Shown one piece after another: positions 11,757 to 23,700 of a stretch of 64,000 nt of DNA. The DNA lies in contig NC_092562.1 of NCBI RefSeq assembly GCF_037975245.1, forward strand, positions 22,869,554 to 22,933,553, written 5' to 3'. The DNA comes from Apostichopus japonicus (lineage: Eukaryota; Echinodermata; Holothuroidea; Aspidochirotida; Stichopodidae). The stretch's first letter is position 1. Each line of letters opens with the position of its first letter. Made by a program: the position numbers and the translations under genes. Under the pieces are notes generated by a model. It was given only the letters and a program-made list of their open reading frames with translations. It was not told where the DNA came from and made no database searches.

Positions 11757-14700
11757 ATGTTTTATTTAATAGGTCTTGGACTAGGTGACGCTACTGACAT
11801 TTCGGTCAAAGGATTAGAAGTTGTTAAAAATGCCAAGAGGGTTTATCTCGAAGCGTACACTTCAATCTTGACCGATGGGAAAGAAAAACTGGTAAGGATC
11901 GTTTTCGCATAACTGCTCCCAAGATGCAACCTCTTAGGACTGTACAGATCGTTATAGTGTGCGATAACATCTATTTGCATTTAGGCCGCTTTCGAAACAA
12001 AACTTTCTCAAAAGGGAGGGTAATTTCCTCCCCTTAAAACCCGCCCAATGTGTATGTTTGTTCGGGGGGGGGGGGGTGGGGGAGGGTATACTCCCACTGT
12101 CCCCGTTCCCTGGCGATGTCATTGTGTGGGATCACTTTTCTTATTGTCAAGAGTATAAACTATTACAATATATAACAAATTAAATGAACATGTCAGCCTT
12201 TTGTGGTAGTCTTCCTCAGTTAAGTGTGTCAAGAACTCAAGAACTGAACTTAAGTTAGCCTATGGACAGCTGCACTAGGCTAGGTCATCAGTTTTTCAAA
12301 TTGAAAATAAACCTCACCAATAAATTGATTGGACTCTATGCCATTTCATTGTATTTTATGGTTGGCTAAAACTAAGTTTTGCTACAGTTCTATACTGTAG
12401 AAGGTTACTAATTTGACCAAAAGCCTAGTAAGAAGTATTGTGAATGATGACCAGGGTGACCAGACATCCAGTATGGGCACATATATATAAGTCCAGCATT
12501 TCTCATGAAAGAATTTGAAGCAAAACAAAGTAACAGCATTCACTGAATATATAGAACCCTACATTTTCCAAACATTTTTATAGCATTAGTTGTATGTGCA
12601 ATGTACTGGCATCCTATATATTGAAATGCCAAGTTTATACATGAACCACTGTGCAAACAGCCAACCACTATACCTATCTCTGTGTAAAAAGTGTGGAAAT
12701 TGTGAAATATACATTATTTACAACATGGTTTCTCACGTACATGAACATGTTTTGTGACTAGCAGCCATGTCATCCTATATCTCTTCAATTGGTTAATGTA
12801 TTTTTCCACTTTTATGTTAATTATGCTGCAGCATGAATTTTGTGAAGAATCTTATTTTAGATTGATTGCCAAAGACTAGCTTGAAATTACTAGTTTGACT
12901 CATGAATGAGACTTTTTTGGTCTGGTAATATTATAAAAATTAGGTTTATTTTCCTAGCCAAAGGGATACTTAAGATTTCCTGCATTGAGGATAAACAAGG
13001 CAGCATAGAGATACTGTATTATGCAGAAGAATAAGCATCACTTTTTGATGGATCCTACTTTCTGCTAAAGGCACAGTCAATAATACATTGCCATAGTTAC
13101 TCTGCACACCAGGATCATAGCTTTATCCCTTATTGACAGGAAGAGTTCTATGGACGAGAAGTGATCCTTGCAGACCGTGATATGGTAGAACAGCAGTCAG
13201 AAGAACTTTTCCGAGATGCAGATAAAGAAGACATTGCATTCCTTGTAGTTGGAGATCCTTTTGGGTGGGTTACATGGGTGAAAATGAGGTCATTGGTTGA
13301 TCTGTGGCCAAGTAAGGGAAGGAAGGGCAATGTTGATACTGTATTTATTACATAGTAAATAAAATTAAAAACAGAAGGGGTAGTAATGTCTCTATAGCTA
13401 TTCCAGTTTTCAAGATATTCACCTTTAAAATATATGTCACACCTCTGGAATGCTCCTTTAAAGATGAATTGATGATGTTGACTCTTCATTGTAGGCCTAA
13501 ACGTTAGTGTCAATTCATTGTTTTTTAACTTTCTTGTAGCTCAACCAAAAAGATGTTCTTTTGACTTTGAATGTTAACAACAGAGCACCCATGGATGACT
13601 TTCAAAACCATTTGTCCTTGAAATATTTGTACTACCCTGTAAAACACATCATTTAAGACCATAAAATTCTTGTTTTAACTTTGAGTGTTATGTTGTACAT
13701 CTGATCAACTGCCCTAATATAGTCCAGTTACTTTAATTGACAAACCTTGGCTGTTTTAAATTAGGTTCGTTTTTTCAAAAATTAAAAATGTTATATATGG
13801 TAGAAATAAAACTCGGCCTTATAGCACATGGTTTTCATTTAATTAATGATCAACAACATATATCAAATTAATTTTGTGCCTGAAGTTCATCCTTTAACTT
13901 GTTATTTGTCCTCATTTTCTAGCGCAACAACTCATTCAGACCTTGTAATTCGTGCCAAGCAGTCTGGTGTACAGTATAGAGTCATTCACAATGCATCCAT
14001 TTTAAATGCAGTCGGTTGCTGTGGTCTGCAGGTAAGTCTAGACTTGTTATACCTATGAATTTGCTTTTATCAATCCTTTGCTATTAGAGAAGATCCACCA
14101 TATTTGTCAATCATTAATATTCAAGTAGCCTTAGTCTTAGAAGAGTTGTAAACTTCTTACAAAACTGCTTAAGTAGCTGTGTTTATGACTGTGTCCTCAT
14201 AACCCCCCCCAAGTTGGGGACTTGGTGGGGGGAGGAGGGGGGAATATGACTAAATGTATGCTTTTGTAATCCATTCTGTAATCTTAACTAACTGATTGTT
14301 GGGACACAAATTGTCTTGCCTCACCTTCCCCAGGAACCCCCGTGTCACCTTTTATTATCAGTCGATGGTAAACACCAATCAGAGAACTACAAAGAGGGAG
14401 CTGTTGCTATCTACAGAAACTTATATTGTCGTTATATTTGGCCAACATAGAATCCAACCACCTTGTGAATGACTTCATGCTTACAACACTAAATTGCCTA
14501 TCATCCTATGCCTTCCAATTCTCTCTTTCCAATATGATACCCTCTCTTTCCCTTTTCTGATAGCTTTATACCTTTGGTGAAGTTGTTTCCATTGTGTTTT
14601 GGATGGATACGTGGAAGCCTGACAGTTACTACGACAAGATCGCCTCTAACTGCCACCGAGGTCTTCATACTCTCTGCTTGTTAGATATTAAAGTCAAGGA

Positions 14701-17700
14701 ACAATCTATCGAAAACTTGATGCGGTAAGTCAGGGTACACTGAGACCCCCTCTGTCATATAATCCAAAGTGAGGTAGTTTGCTCTACAGTGAATATTTTC
14801 CAACATGCTGCAATCTTATCTTTAAGGAAACATATGTTTACACTATCTCTATTGTGGCTTATATGTGACTGAGGCGTTGATTATGAACCATTTTATTAAA
14901 TGGCCCCAAAAAGTTATGTTATACCAGCATTATCAAAGGTTCAAAGCATTTTAACAGGAGTAGAGGTGGCTGCTATAGTGTCTAATAAGTAATGTCATTT
15001 ATGCTGCTGGATGGAAGTGTTTTCTGTTTCTCTTTCCTTATAAGCATTCCATGGATTAATGTTAACAAATGTTGTTTATATACAAATCATTAACCTGTCT
15101 GTATTCTGTGCGTGTATTTGTTCCTTATGTTACTGTTACTTGTCATTCAGCCTCTGAAGAAGATCCTGCTAGGATCAAAACGTCAGGCCCTCTTACACAG
15201 CAGTTTGCTAAAAGTTTTGTTTTATATTTAAATTAAAATCAATAGCATTATCACTTCTGCTCGTTAAAATGGGTTATCTGTATGGTAACCTTTGTACTCC
15301 GGTCACCTTGCAGGGGCCGGAACCCCAAACACAAGTTTCAGATTGGTGAGGGATGGATGGAGGGGGAAGACCAGTGGTCAGATCAATTCTCAGTGTCATT
15401 GAAATTGAAAAGCACAATGCCCAAGTTAAAATCATTCTAATATTACTGTGCAACTTATTGGAGGAGCTGCTGTATGCCTGTGCCCCCCCTTCCCCAGGTA
15501 CTTGCCCCCCCTCCCCCGGTATGTGGTACTTTGATGATCCTTATGTGCAACTGAGTACAGACTAGTAATATTGTGCAACTGAGTACAGACTAGTAATATT
15601 GATGAGTAACCATCCACAAATTCTTGCATTGTTCGATACAGTGGTCTGTAACAGATTAAATTAATTAAATTAATAGTATGCCTGAAGTCACCCTTCCATA
15701 AATTTCTCTCTCTTAATTCTCAGAGGTCGTAAGATTTATGAACCACCTAGGTACATGAGGGTGAGAGAAGCTGCGAGTCAACTCCTGGAAATTCTAGACA
15801 AGAAGAAAAGTGAAGGGGTAGAAATAGGTGAGATGACTAAACCATCAAAGATAAAGTCCTGCAAAATATTGTAGCAAAGCTAGAGATAATTCTATATTTA
15901 TGTGAGGAAAAGGAAAACGTCAGCGAAGCCATCATTACCTGGTTTAGGTCCTGTCATTACTGTAAGTATGTACGCTATCTATACCGGTGCTGTGACCGAG
16001 TGCTTATATTGGTGCTGTGGCCGAGTGGATATGGGCAGTGACATTTGATGCAATGTGGCTTAGCAATTGGGAGGTTCCGGGTTTGATACCCGGTCGGGTC
16101 ATAGTTAGGTGGGTTTTTTATCCAAGAGAAATCTACGGTTTTCCCATCTGAAATGACTTTCTTAATTGAAAAGATTCCAAATTTGAGTTAAAATGTTGAA
16201 TTGGAAGCCACCCGACATGTAAGTTACCTGTAAGTTACATGTAAGTAACCTATAAGGCCTTGCAGGTTTCTTAAGCATCTTAAAAATAAATGCTGAATAT
16301 TACTATTATTATTATTATTAGCTATGGCAATGCAATTGAAAGAGATACTAGTTTTGTCGCTTTTGGCATTCCATGCTAAGGGAAGCCTCGCAAATCTAAC
16401 CGCCGGTTCCGGGCCGGCGGAAAACTCGCACCCCTTGCTCATTATGCATGTGCATATTGGTCCCATGGTTGAACGCACACAAGCTTGTTGCTAGCCGGAG
16501 TAATGAGCACAGCGTCTTGACAACACAAGGCTGGTTATTGTTCACAAACAATGAGCAAACTTGGCCAAGTGACCGGATTAACTTTGGCGGTTTTGACAGT
16601 CAATAGAGCTTTAGTTTATGTTGCAAATTGCCTTATACACTAAAATCCGCCACTAAACCAAATGTACGAGATTCAATACTAAATATAACTCTTGCAAATC
16701 TTCCACGTTATCAAAACTAATGAATAAAATTTCTTATCAACGATCGTGAGTTTTTCGTGTAATCGGCTACTCGAAAGGCCGATAAAAACAACACATAAGT
16801 ATAGCCTTTACCTGTACGTTGTTTGCCTATAGCCTTGTTCAACGAGTGGTACGTAACTACAATTAAAAAAGTGAATTAGCCATTTGCATTAAAATATGCC
16901 CCAAGAACTTCGGAAAACCCATGTTGACATATCAAGCAAGTCAAGCAAACAATTAAGTTACGCCATATATATTTATAACTACAACGACCAGTGACCGTAA
17001 CGTTTATCTCTGCATAACAGTAGTACAGCCCCCTAAACAGCGGATAATTTTAGTAGCAGCCTACTGCGACACAGGTTCAGCGAATAAACATATGGCTAGG
17101 CTCGATTTCCTCTATTGACTTAGTGTACGTGTTAGGCTGCCACGCGCATAGAGATATAAGTGACTATCCGGTGAGAGTTTTAATGCAAGCAACAAGCGAT
17201 ACAAGTTGAGCGAGCAAACGCGGGTTAGAAGGGAGGGTGAGGAGACTGTTTTAAAGTAAATTCGCTATCGGACTCCAAAGTGAGTGGGATTCAAGAGGTG
17301 GCCAAATATGTGTTTGAACGCCCCCCCCCCCACACACAAACTCCCAAATGAAAAAGTACGTTTCCCAAATATCCCTATTATCGTTCCTCACCTCTTTTTT
17401 ACAGAGAAGAAAAAAAAGTGAAATTAACACGGAAAGATCGATGATCGACGAACGGTGTGGTTTATTTATCTTTGATTCTTTCCAATGTGAATGTTGTATT
17501 ATTATTACGTTAACACAAGATGATATGATAACTATTAACATAGAATGGTTATTAGATGCGGTTTTTATTTTAATTTTACAAAATGCATTAAAGTATTGTG
17601 TGTATTTTATTTCCCAATAGTAAATAAGACGTGCTGGTAGAATTTTTAACAAAAACTTTGAATTAATCAGAGAGATGAGTAAATGAAACTTAAATAATAA

Positions 17701-20700
17701 TAAAAACCAGCCCTGTGTTTCTTCAAAATTGTAGGTTCTTCCGTATCTCTGTGCGACATCTGTCATTAATAGCGTCTCGTAGTTTCCCCATATTTATCTT
17801 GCCATGCGTGCTGCCTGGAAATTCCAGTTCTACTTGCTTGAGCAAGGATGCCATTCTTGCCCTTTCAAGCATGTCCTTTATAATATGTCCGTTTCCAGTA
17901 ATGACATTCCCACCATCGAAATTAGACGTTAAAAGTTCATGCTTGCTATAAAAAAATGGCATCAACTGTCTGGCAAAGGAAGTTGCTGTCTTCGCCCGGT
18001 AAAACATTTTCTCGTAGAGAGTCTTCTCGAGCACTACATTGGGAACAAGTCCATCTTCTATTGTCATTATTATATTCCCATTTTCCATACGGCCATACAG
18101 TGGCACATGATTCCCAGCCAACAGTTGTGGGGTGGATGGGGTTGTTGGTGGCGTTGTCACTTGATTTCTAAGGAGCAGATCCTTAATAGTTTTTAGCTCA
18201 GGTACCACAATGTCAATCAAGTTTCTGAGCTGCTCCTTAACATCTGCCAATTCATTTTCAGTAACATATTGGCCCTCGGTTTGAACCTCGGTTGACATTA
18301 CCACGGGTGTTGACTTCCTTGGAATGGTGCTTTGAAAGATGGACAATGGTTGCGTAGGGGTAGTATATTCATCAGGAGTGTCCAGAGCCTCTTGTGTTAC
18401 TGTGACTGAAGCAGACTTGTTTCCTTCTGTGGTTAGGACAGGTTGAATAGGTGGATCACTAATTAATTCACCTGTAGGAACTGCAAGAAAAGACAATGCA
18501 AAAAAAAAAAGTTGTAAATAAAAAAGTTTTTGTAAAAAAAAGCATCTTGTAATGAAAAAAGATTTTGTAAAGAACCTTCAGAATCCCTCTTGACTCACAT
18601 AGGCGTAGGAAGAAGGGGGGATGGGGGTTGGGGCTGCAGCCCCCCCCCCCCTCAATCAAAAATTATTGTGAAAATTCGGGCAATAGGCCTATGCTGAGAA
18701 AAATAATGTAAGGTTTTTTTTTTCAATGGTTAAACTGATATGATTATGATCATTATTATTGTAACGACTTCCCCAATAATTTTAACCAATAGGGAAGGGT
18801 AATAACACGCATAGTTATATGAGGCGGTGGGGGGCACACCCCCCCCCCATTTTTTCCCACAGAGAACAAGAAATTCGGACAAAATTCCTGAAAAATTCGG
18901 GCAGCCTTAGAGGAGAAAAATGATATATATATAAATATGCAGTAGCTGGCCCGAATCTTTTTCAAATTTTTGACCGACAATTCCGTGGAGAACTTTTTGT
19001 GTTATTTGTTTCGTGACATTAATATTAATATAGGCCTAATTATTTTCTTTATTAAACATCATAATGCCCGAATTTTTCCATGAAACACCACCGATTATCG
19101 ACATCTTTGGCCACAGAAAAAAACGCAGTCAACATTTTTTTACAGTGAGTACAGGTTTAACATATTTTTTGATATTTTTCATACTTTTTGTGAGACAAAT
19201 TGCAGTCTCACCCAACATAGCGACATTATCCCACCCACGTGTCGTCGAACAATGTATGTTTTTTTCTAGAAGTATATCTGAGTACTGTGTTAAAATAATA
19301 AATACGGTAACTTAATAGGAGCTTAAAAATATACTGTCCTATTTTTCCCCTTCAAAGTGATGTTACCATTTTTTCTTCTTCTAATTTACCAAATTTTTGG
19401 GGAAGTGTAAATTTCTAAAACATGAGATTAAAAAAAAAAGATTGTTTAGATGCAACTTGCAAAATTTTTTGGTTATATTTTTCGGGCAAGTCGTTTCAGC
19501 CCTCCCAAATCAAATTGGGCTCCTACGCCTATGTTGACTCATGTTTAAATATTTGTAAACTTGTTTTATTTGAATTTTCTAATATGATCTTAGAACAGCT
19601 GTCTTGGAGTACATTTAGTTTTGAAGCATTTTCTTGCCGTTGTGACGGCCAGAGATAGAATTCTGCTTCATAACGTGCCTTATGACAAATCAACAGATAA
19701 TGAAAAAATACATCATAAAGAAAATGTCTATCATAAACAGTCTCACCTTTCTTGTAAACTTTCTTCACTATGGCTTGGTATCTTCGTGCACCCCACCGGC
19801 ATAAAACTTGTTGACCTTCACGAAGACCTTTCTCGAACGATATGATTTTTTTCGCAAGCACAGTTGACTGCCGACCTTTGTCCGATTCAGGTTGAAGCCA
19901 TTCAATTAAAACTTTGCAACTTTTCCTAATATTAGTGATTTTAGGCATTGTGACTTAGGTCGCAAAAAGCTGAATATTTCGAATAGCGTGGAGAGATGTC
20001 AAAGCTGGAGTGACCAAAGTTGGAGTAAGCCACATTTCGTGAAGCCTGCATAAAATCTTTCATTGTATTATCATATTGCCCAATCATGAAAGTATTACCC
20101 AAGGGCAATACTTCCATGGTCCAATCAAATTGAGACCCAACCCGTATTAACCCACGCTGATCATGATCCGGCGGCACAGTTTATTTTTTATTAAAATGTG
20201 GCTTATACTTTACTACTTAACTAGTAAGCCACATTTCGTAAAGCCTGCATGAAATCTTTCATAAGGTGATGAACAAAATGAAACACTTTTCTTCAGCTAT
20301 TTTCCAGATATGCTTCTCTAATAATTCATAAAGGTTGCTTATAATCCCTCCACCCACCACCCCCACCCCCTCGTATTTCTATATTTTCATACTACACAAA
20401 ATGACTTTCTCATTCTTTTGTACAAGATTGTCCTGTCATCCGTTTAACCACTGTCTGTCAATTTGGAATAGTGTTATTTATAATTTGACTAAAACAGTAC
20501 GTCTTTAACTTGGCTCGACTCTTTCCATATTTCCACAGCTTTTACCGAAAACACCATCTGTGTTGGGCTGTCAAGGGTTGGAGCAGATAATCAGAAAATA
20601 GTCAGTGGAACCTTGAGAGAACTCAGCGAAACAGATTTAGGAGAGCCTCTTCACTCGTTGGTCATCGCCGGTCACATGCACCCACTGGAAAACGACATGC

Positions 20701-20765
20701 TCAGGGAGTTCGCTGTTGATCCAACGACTTTTGATAAATACTCAGAGGCTCACTGTGTGGGATAA
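11757..20765 (+). CDS. DPH5: Diphthine methyl ester synthase
   Basis: SAM-dependent methyltransferase that methylates the modified histidine of elongation factor 2 during diphthamide synthesis, in the cytosol. Exons: 11757-11891, 13140-13264, 13923-14031, 14564-14724, 15724-15827, 20539-20765; all introns are GT-AG and phases match, giving 286 aa against 285 in human. The start [19 protein letters not shown] is the family N-terminus. The SAM-binding hallmarks [16 protein letters not shown] and [17 protein letters not shown] are intact, as are [17 protein letters not shown] and YEPPRYM. This is the tetrapyrrole methylase fold of DPH5/DphB. The 4,711-bp last intron (15828-20538) carries a SINE and a complete antisense BEN-domain gene. 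A possible poly(A) signal AATAAA is at 21774-21779. The neighbour SLC30A7 is convergent. Confidence 0.97.
15152..15202 (+). mobile_element. Possible Penelope-type element remnant with hammerhead-like core
   Basis: The segment contains CTGAAGA, then a perfect 5-bp stem GATCC/GGATC around TGCTA, then AAAACGTC. This order (CUGANGA, stem II, GAAAC) is the layout of hammerhead ribozymes, which are known from terminal repeats of Penelope-like retroelements. Here the second box reads AAAAC instead of GAAAC, so the G12 position is changed and the motif is probably inactive. No reverse transcriptase is seen nearby. The assignment rests on this short motif only. Confidence 0.35.
15545..15600. repeat. 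28-bp tandem duplication
   Basis: The unit beginning GTGCAACTGAGTACAG is present twice without a mismatch (15545-15572 and 15573-15600) in DPH5 intron 4, about 120 bases before exon 5. Confidence 0.95.
16011..16320 (+). mobile_element. tRNA-derived SINE
   Basis: The head looks like a type II tRNA (Leu/Ser): GGTGCTG followed by the A box TGGCCGAGTGG (16018-16028), with the B-box match GGTTTGATACC at 16080-16090. A non-tRNA body follows and the element ends in an (ATT)n tail at about 16303-16320. A partial copy of the head (GGTGCTGTGACCGAGTG, about 15985-16001) lies just upstream. The element is in DPH5 intron 5 in the sense direction of DPH5. It is a SINE rather than a tRNA gene because the anticodon arm and acceptor 3' strand do not fold. 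Confidence 0.75.
17723..19948 (-). CDS. BEN-domain protein nested antisense in DPH5 intron 5
   Basis: Two exons, 19747-19948 and 17723-18480, join in phase (AAG AAA G|TT CCT) to give 319 aa. The donor is G|GTGAGA and the acceptor TTCTTGCAG. Residues 1-67 are basic and contain [20 protein letters not shown], a strand pattern that could be a small Tudor-like barrel; this is inference. A Thr/Pro/Ser-rich linker and a short predicted coiled coil ([19 protein letters not shown]) follow. The last 100 residues look like a BEN domain ([20 protein letters not shown] ... IRDAI-like helix with [11 protein letters not shown]), a DNA- or protein-binding module of chromatin regulators. The stop is TAA; AATAAA follows on the minus strand at 17606-17611. 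The frame is intact, so it is probably a live gene. I do not recognise the ortholog. It could be a single-copy regulator or one member of a mobile or expanded family. Confidence 0.8.
18598..19533. mobile_element. Non-autonomous DNA transposon (P- or hAT-like) in the BEN gene intron
   Basis: The 936-bp element has 13-bp terminal inverted repeats CATAGGCGTAGGA / TCCTACGCCTATG and a perfect 8-bp target duplication TTGACTCA (18590-18597 and 19534-19541). Subterminal motifs of the type AATTCGGGCA occur in both orientations (about 18673, 18890, 18952, 19066, 19479), as expected for transposase binding sites. C- and G-runs lie near both ends. The 8-bp duplication and CA-starting TIR fit the P superfamily or an atypical hAT. 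No transposase is readable. It accounts for three quarters of the BEN gene's 1,266-bp intron. Confidence 0.88.
20024..20262. repeat. Pair of 40-bp direct repeats upstream of the BEN gene
   Basis: A 40-bp segment beginning AGTAAGCCACATTTCGT occurs at 20024-20063 and again at 20223-20262, 199 bases apart, with two mismatches. Both copies lie 75-315 bases upstream of the BEN gene's ATG, in its likely promoter or 5'UTR, and still within DPH5 intron 5. Confidence 0.85.
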
Positions 20766-23700
20766 GGAATAGTAAACTGTTATATAAACTCACTCCTACT
20801 ACAGCAAGAAGATTAGCACTAATCTTTGAATTGTACAAGTTTTAGTGATGCCATGCAGTGCTTATCTGTGTTTTAACAGTCCGTTGAGTGTCGATATGTT
20901 AAACTCATTATAGTCGAGATACCTGGTCACAGATAATCAGCAGCTAGGTCAACGGTTGTATTTCATGACCACTTTCCAGCAGATTCTAGACTTGCCGTGA
21001 GTCACTATGGGTACTCTTATTCCAGCATAGTACCAGCCTGTACATGTTGTACTCATTGATTTGTACCCACACACAGGACGTTTTGGAAATGTAGTATAAT
21101 TACGTAAGTTTAAGATTGAGTACTTGTTCTTAAGCTTAGTAGTTGTATTCATACTAAGGTCAATTCTTCTTCAAACTCGACAAATACCACTTTTTGAAAT
21201 CTAGTATAGATAGTCTATCTAGTATAAGATTAAGTACTTATGCTTGGATCCTTGCACTCATACCCAAGATTTCTTAAACTTTGTGCTCTGTGAAGTCAAA
21301 TGTGTAAAAGGTCATGAAGGGTTTCATAGTCACACTGTAAAACACTTCCAGGGGGAAAAAACAAAACAGCTTTCTATATTTGGGTTGTGCCTACAAAACT
21401 TAGAATGGGGGTGGGGGGGGGTGGGGAAGCATATTACACCTTAGGGTCAAAGACGTTATTTTGGCATTGCCTACACTACACCTCAAGAATTTCCAACTTT
21501 TAGTTCAAATGAATTGGAAGGCGGCCTCCAGACATGAAAGTTGTAATTCAGAAGCCCATGGGGGCTTCTCTTACAATTGTGGTAACTTAAGCATCGTTAA
21601 CATAACTTCCTGGTTATTGATTATGGATAAGAAAAGTGTTCATTGATTCAAAATACATTGATGTCACAGACAGATAAAACTTCATCACCAGGTGGATTCT
21701 CAAACTGCTCTTTTAATAATTCTCAGTACTTTTGCCATAAACTTCTGATAAAAATGTTAAGCTCTTTAAGGGAAATAAACATCAAAGAAGAGATAAAAGA
21801 AATAAGAAAAGAGTAAAGGAAACAACAGATAAAACACCAAAAATGAAATATTGGAAAACAAAAAGTTACTGCTCTGGTGATTATAATACTATAAGAGGAA
21901 AATGCAAACATCTAGTGGGAAAAAAACTAAATGTTAGCATATGCATGCAGATAAAATAATTGGGAAGGGGGGTAAGAGCAAAAAGTCGTCCAGTTGGGGT
22001 CATTTAATTAAGAGTTACTTCAGAAATAATGCAAAGAAATTAATATGTTGTCATTTAATGAAACTTCTTTATTCCATGATTCAGATCTGTCACAGAATAA
22101 AAAGGGAACAGTCTTCAAAGTTTAACACTCTTTGAGATTCCACTTTTTCTGATAGTGCATTAAAAGAACTAAATAAATCTTCATGCCGCTTCAGAATACA
22201 ATTATTTTTACACAAAATTGGTCAGATGGCTATGGAACAAAGACAAGAGAAAATCAAAACGGGGGGAAAAACCCAAACACTGTTCCAAGAACAATAACAT
22301 ATGAACATAATAATAGACTTTTATTCTCAAAGAAATTGGTCACTTTAAATACTAGCATTACTGTTGCCGCTTCAAAATAATTTAAGATATAAACAAAGGA
22401 AAGAACCTATTTTTATTTTCTCATCTAGCAATCAAAGAGGAATAAAAATAACACTTTACCAACTGGTCGGTTACATTAAGCACCAATTCTTATCTAGTAA
22501 CTCATGTTTTCAATTACGCCTTCATTCCAAAGTTAACCTACGCAGCCTGTTTTTGTTAGCAAGCAGTTTGTGATTTCTATTAAGCTGCATCTGATATAGG
22601 TCTATGCTAACATTGACCAGTATTGTTTCTGAGCAGCAAATATCTGGATAGCAGAGACATCTATGGTAAACATTTACATGTGCACAAACTACCCTCAAAA
22701 AGAGAGATTTTCTCGACTTTTTTGTTGTTGTTCTTTAAGTTGTATTTACAATGTGGAGCCTAAGATTTTTGTAACCAATTACAAACTGCATTGTGCAACT
22801 AATTAACCAGTGCCTTTGTCCTCCCACCACCACCCACCCTCCACCCCCCAATAAAACAAAATTCTGTCTCCTCCATCCCCATCAACTTCAACCTCTAAAC
22901 TACAATGGAGGAGTGACTTAGGTGAACATGTTAAAATGTTACAAGTGACTTTATTTACTGGTCAAGTCGAGCCACTATCAATAAAATCCCTGAATTGAGT
23001 CAAGTCAGTTTCAAGTGACTGTACAAATGTCTTTGAAGAAATTTGCCATACATCTTTTCCAGCCTATCAGTTTGGAGACCGAGTGACTTGTGTTTTGGTT
23101 TGTTCAAACACTGCTACCAACAAAACCGTTAACACTGGCACACATAGTCAACATTGACACACATAGTCAATATTGTGGGTAACTTTCCTCCAATATTCTT
23201 TCTTCATGTAGTTCCATGAGTGTACATACAACTACTTTCAAAATAATTGCAAACCCTGTCTGGCCTACATTACATGCCACTGTTACCTAGGCAACACAAC
23301 ATTCCTAAACATTTTAAAACATAGCTACAAAGCAAAACATGACTGAAAATATATGAAAACAACCTCAAAATAAAGAATACAAAATAGGCAAATAGTTTCT
23401 TAAAAATCAAAACAAAACAAAGACAAAAAAAAATGAACAACAGTAATTTTCTGAAGCAATGAAGAAGTAGATGGTGAATCCAGACAACGAGGAATAATGA
23501 TGTATAATATAGCGAAGTGTAATATTTATCCAATAAGCAATAATAAATAACCTATGATGTGACCTACAACATAAAGCTATATCAGGTGCAGAATGCTGTA
23601 CCAGTCTGAATTGTAACACAAATTAAGAGATTTGGTAGCTATTATTCTGATGGTTAAAGTTAATTGTTGGAGGATTCTCTGACATTTTAACAGGACATGT

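Noticed and set aside
13148-13513. 121-codon minus-strand open frame
   Set aside because: It is antisense shadow over DPH5 exon 2 and its flank; the plus strand carries the conserved protein.
16011-16100. Functional tRNA-Leu or tRNA-Ser gene
   Set aside because: A and B boxes are good, but the anticodon arm and the closing acceptor strand are not recoverable and the sequence runs on into a SINE body and (ATT)n tail.
17251-17766. 171-codon open frame on the minus strand downstream of the BEN gene
   Set aside because: Its first 20 codons are the BEN gene's end read in another frame, and the rest is AT-rich with no similarity to a known family; it is probably 3'UTR.
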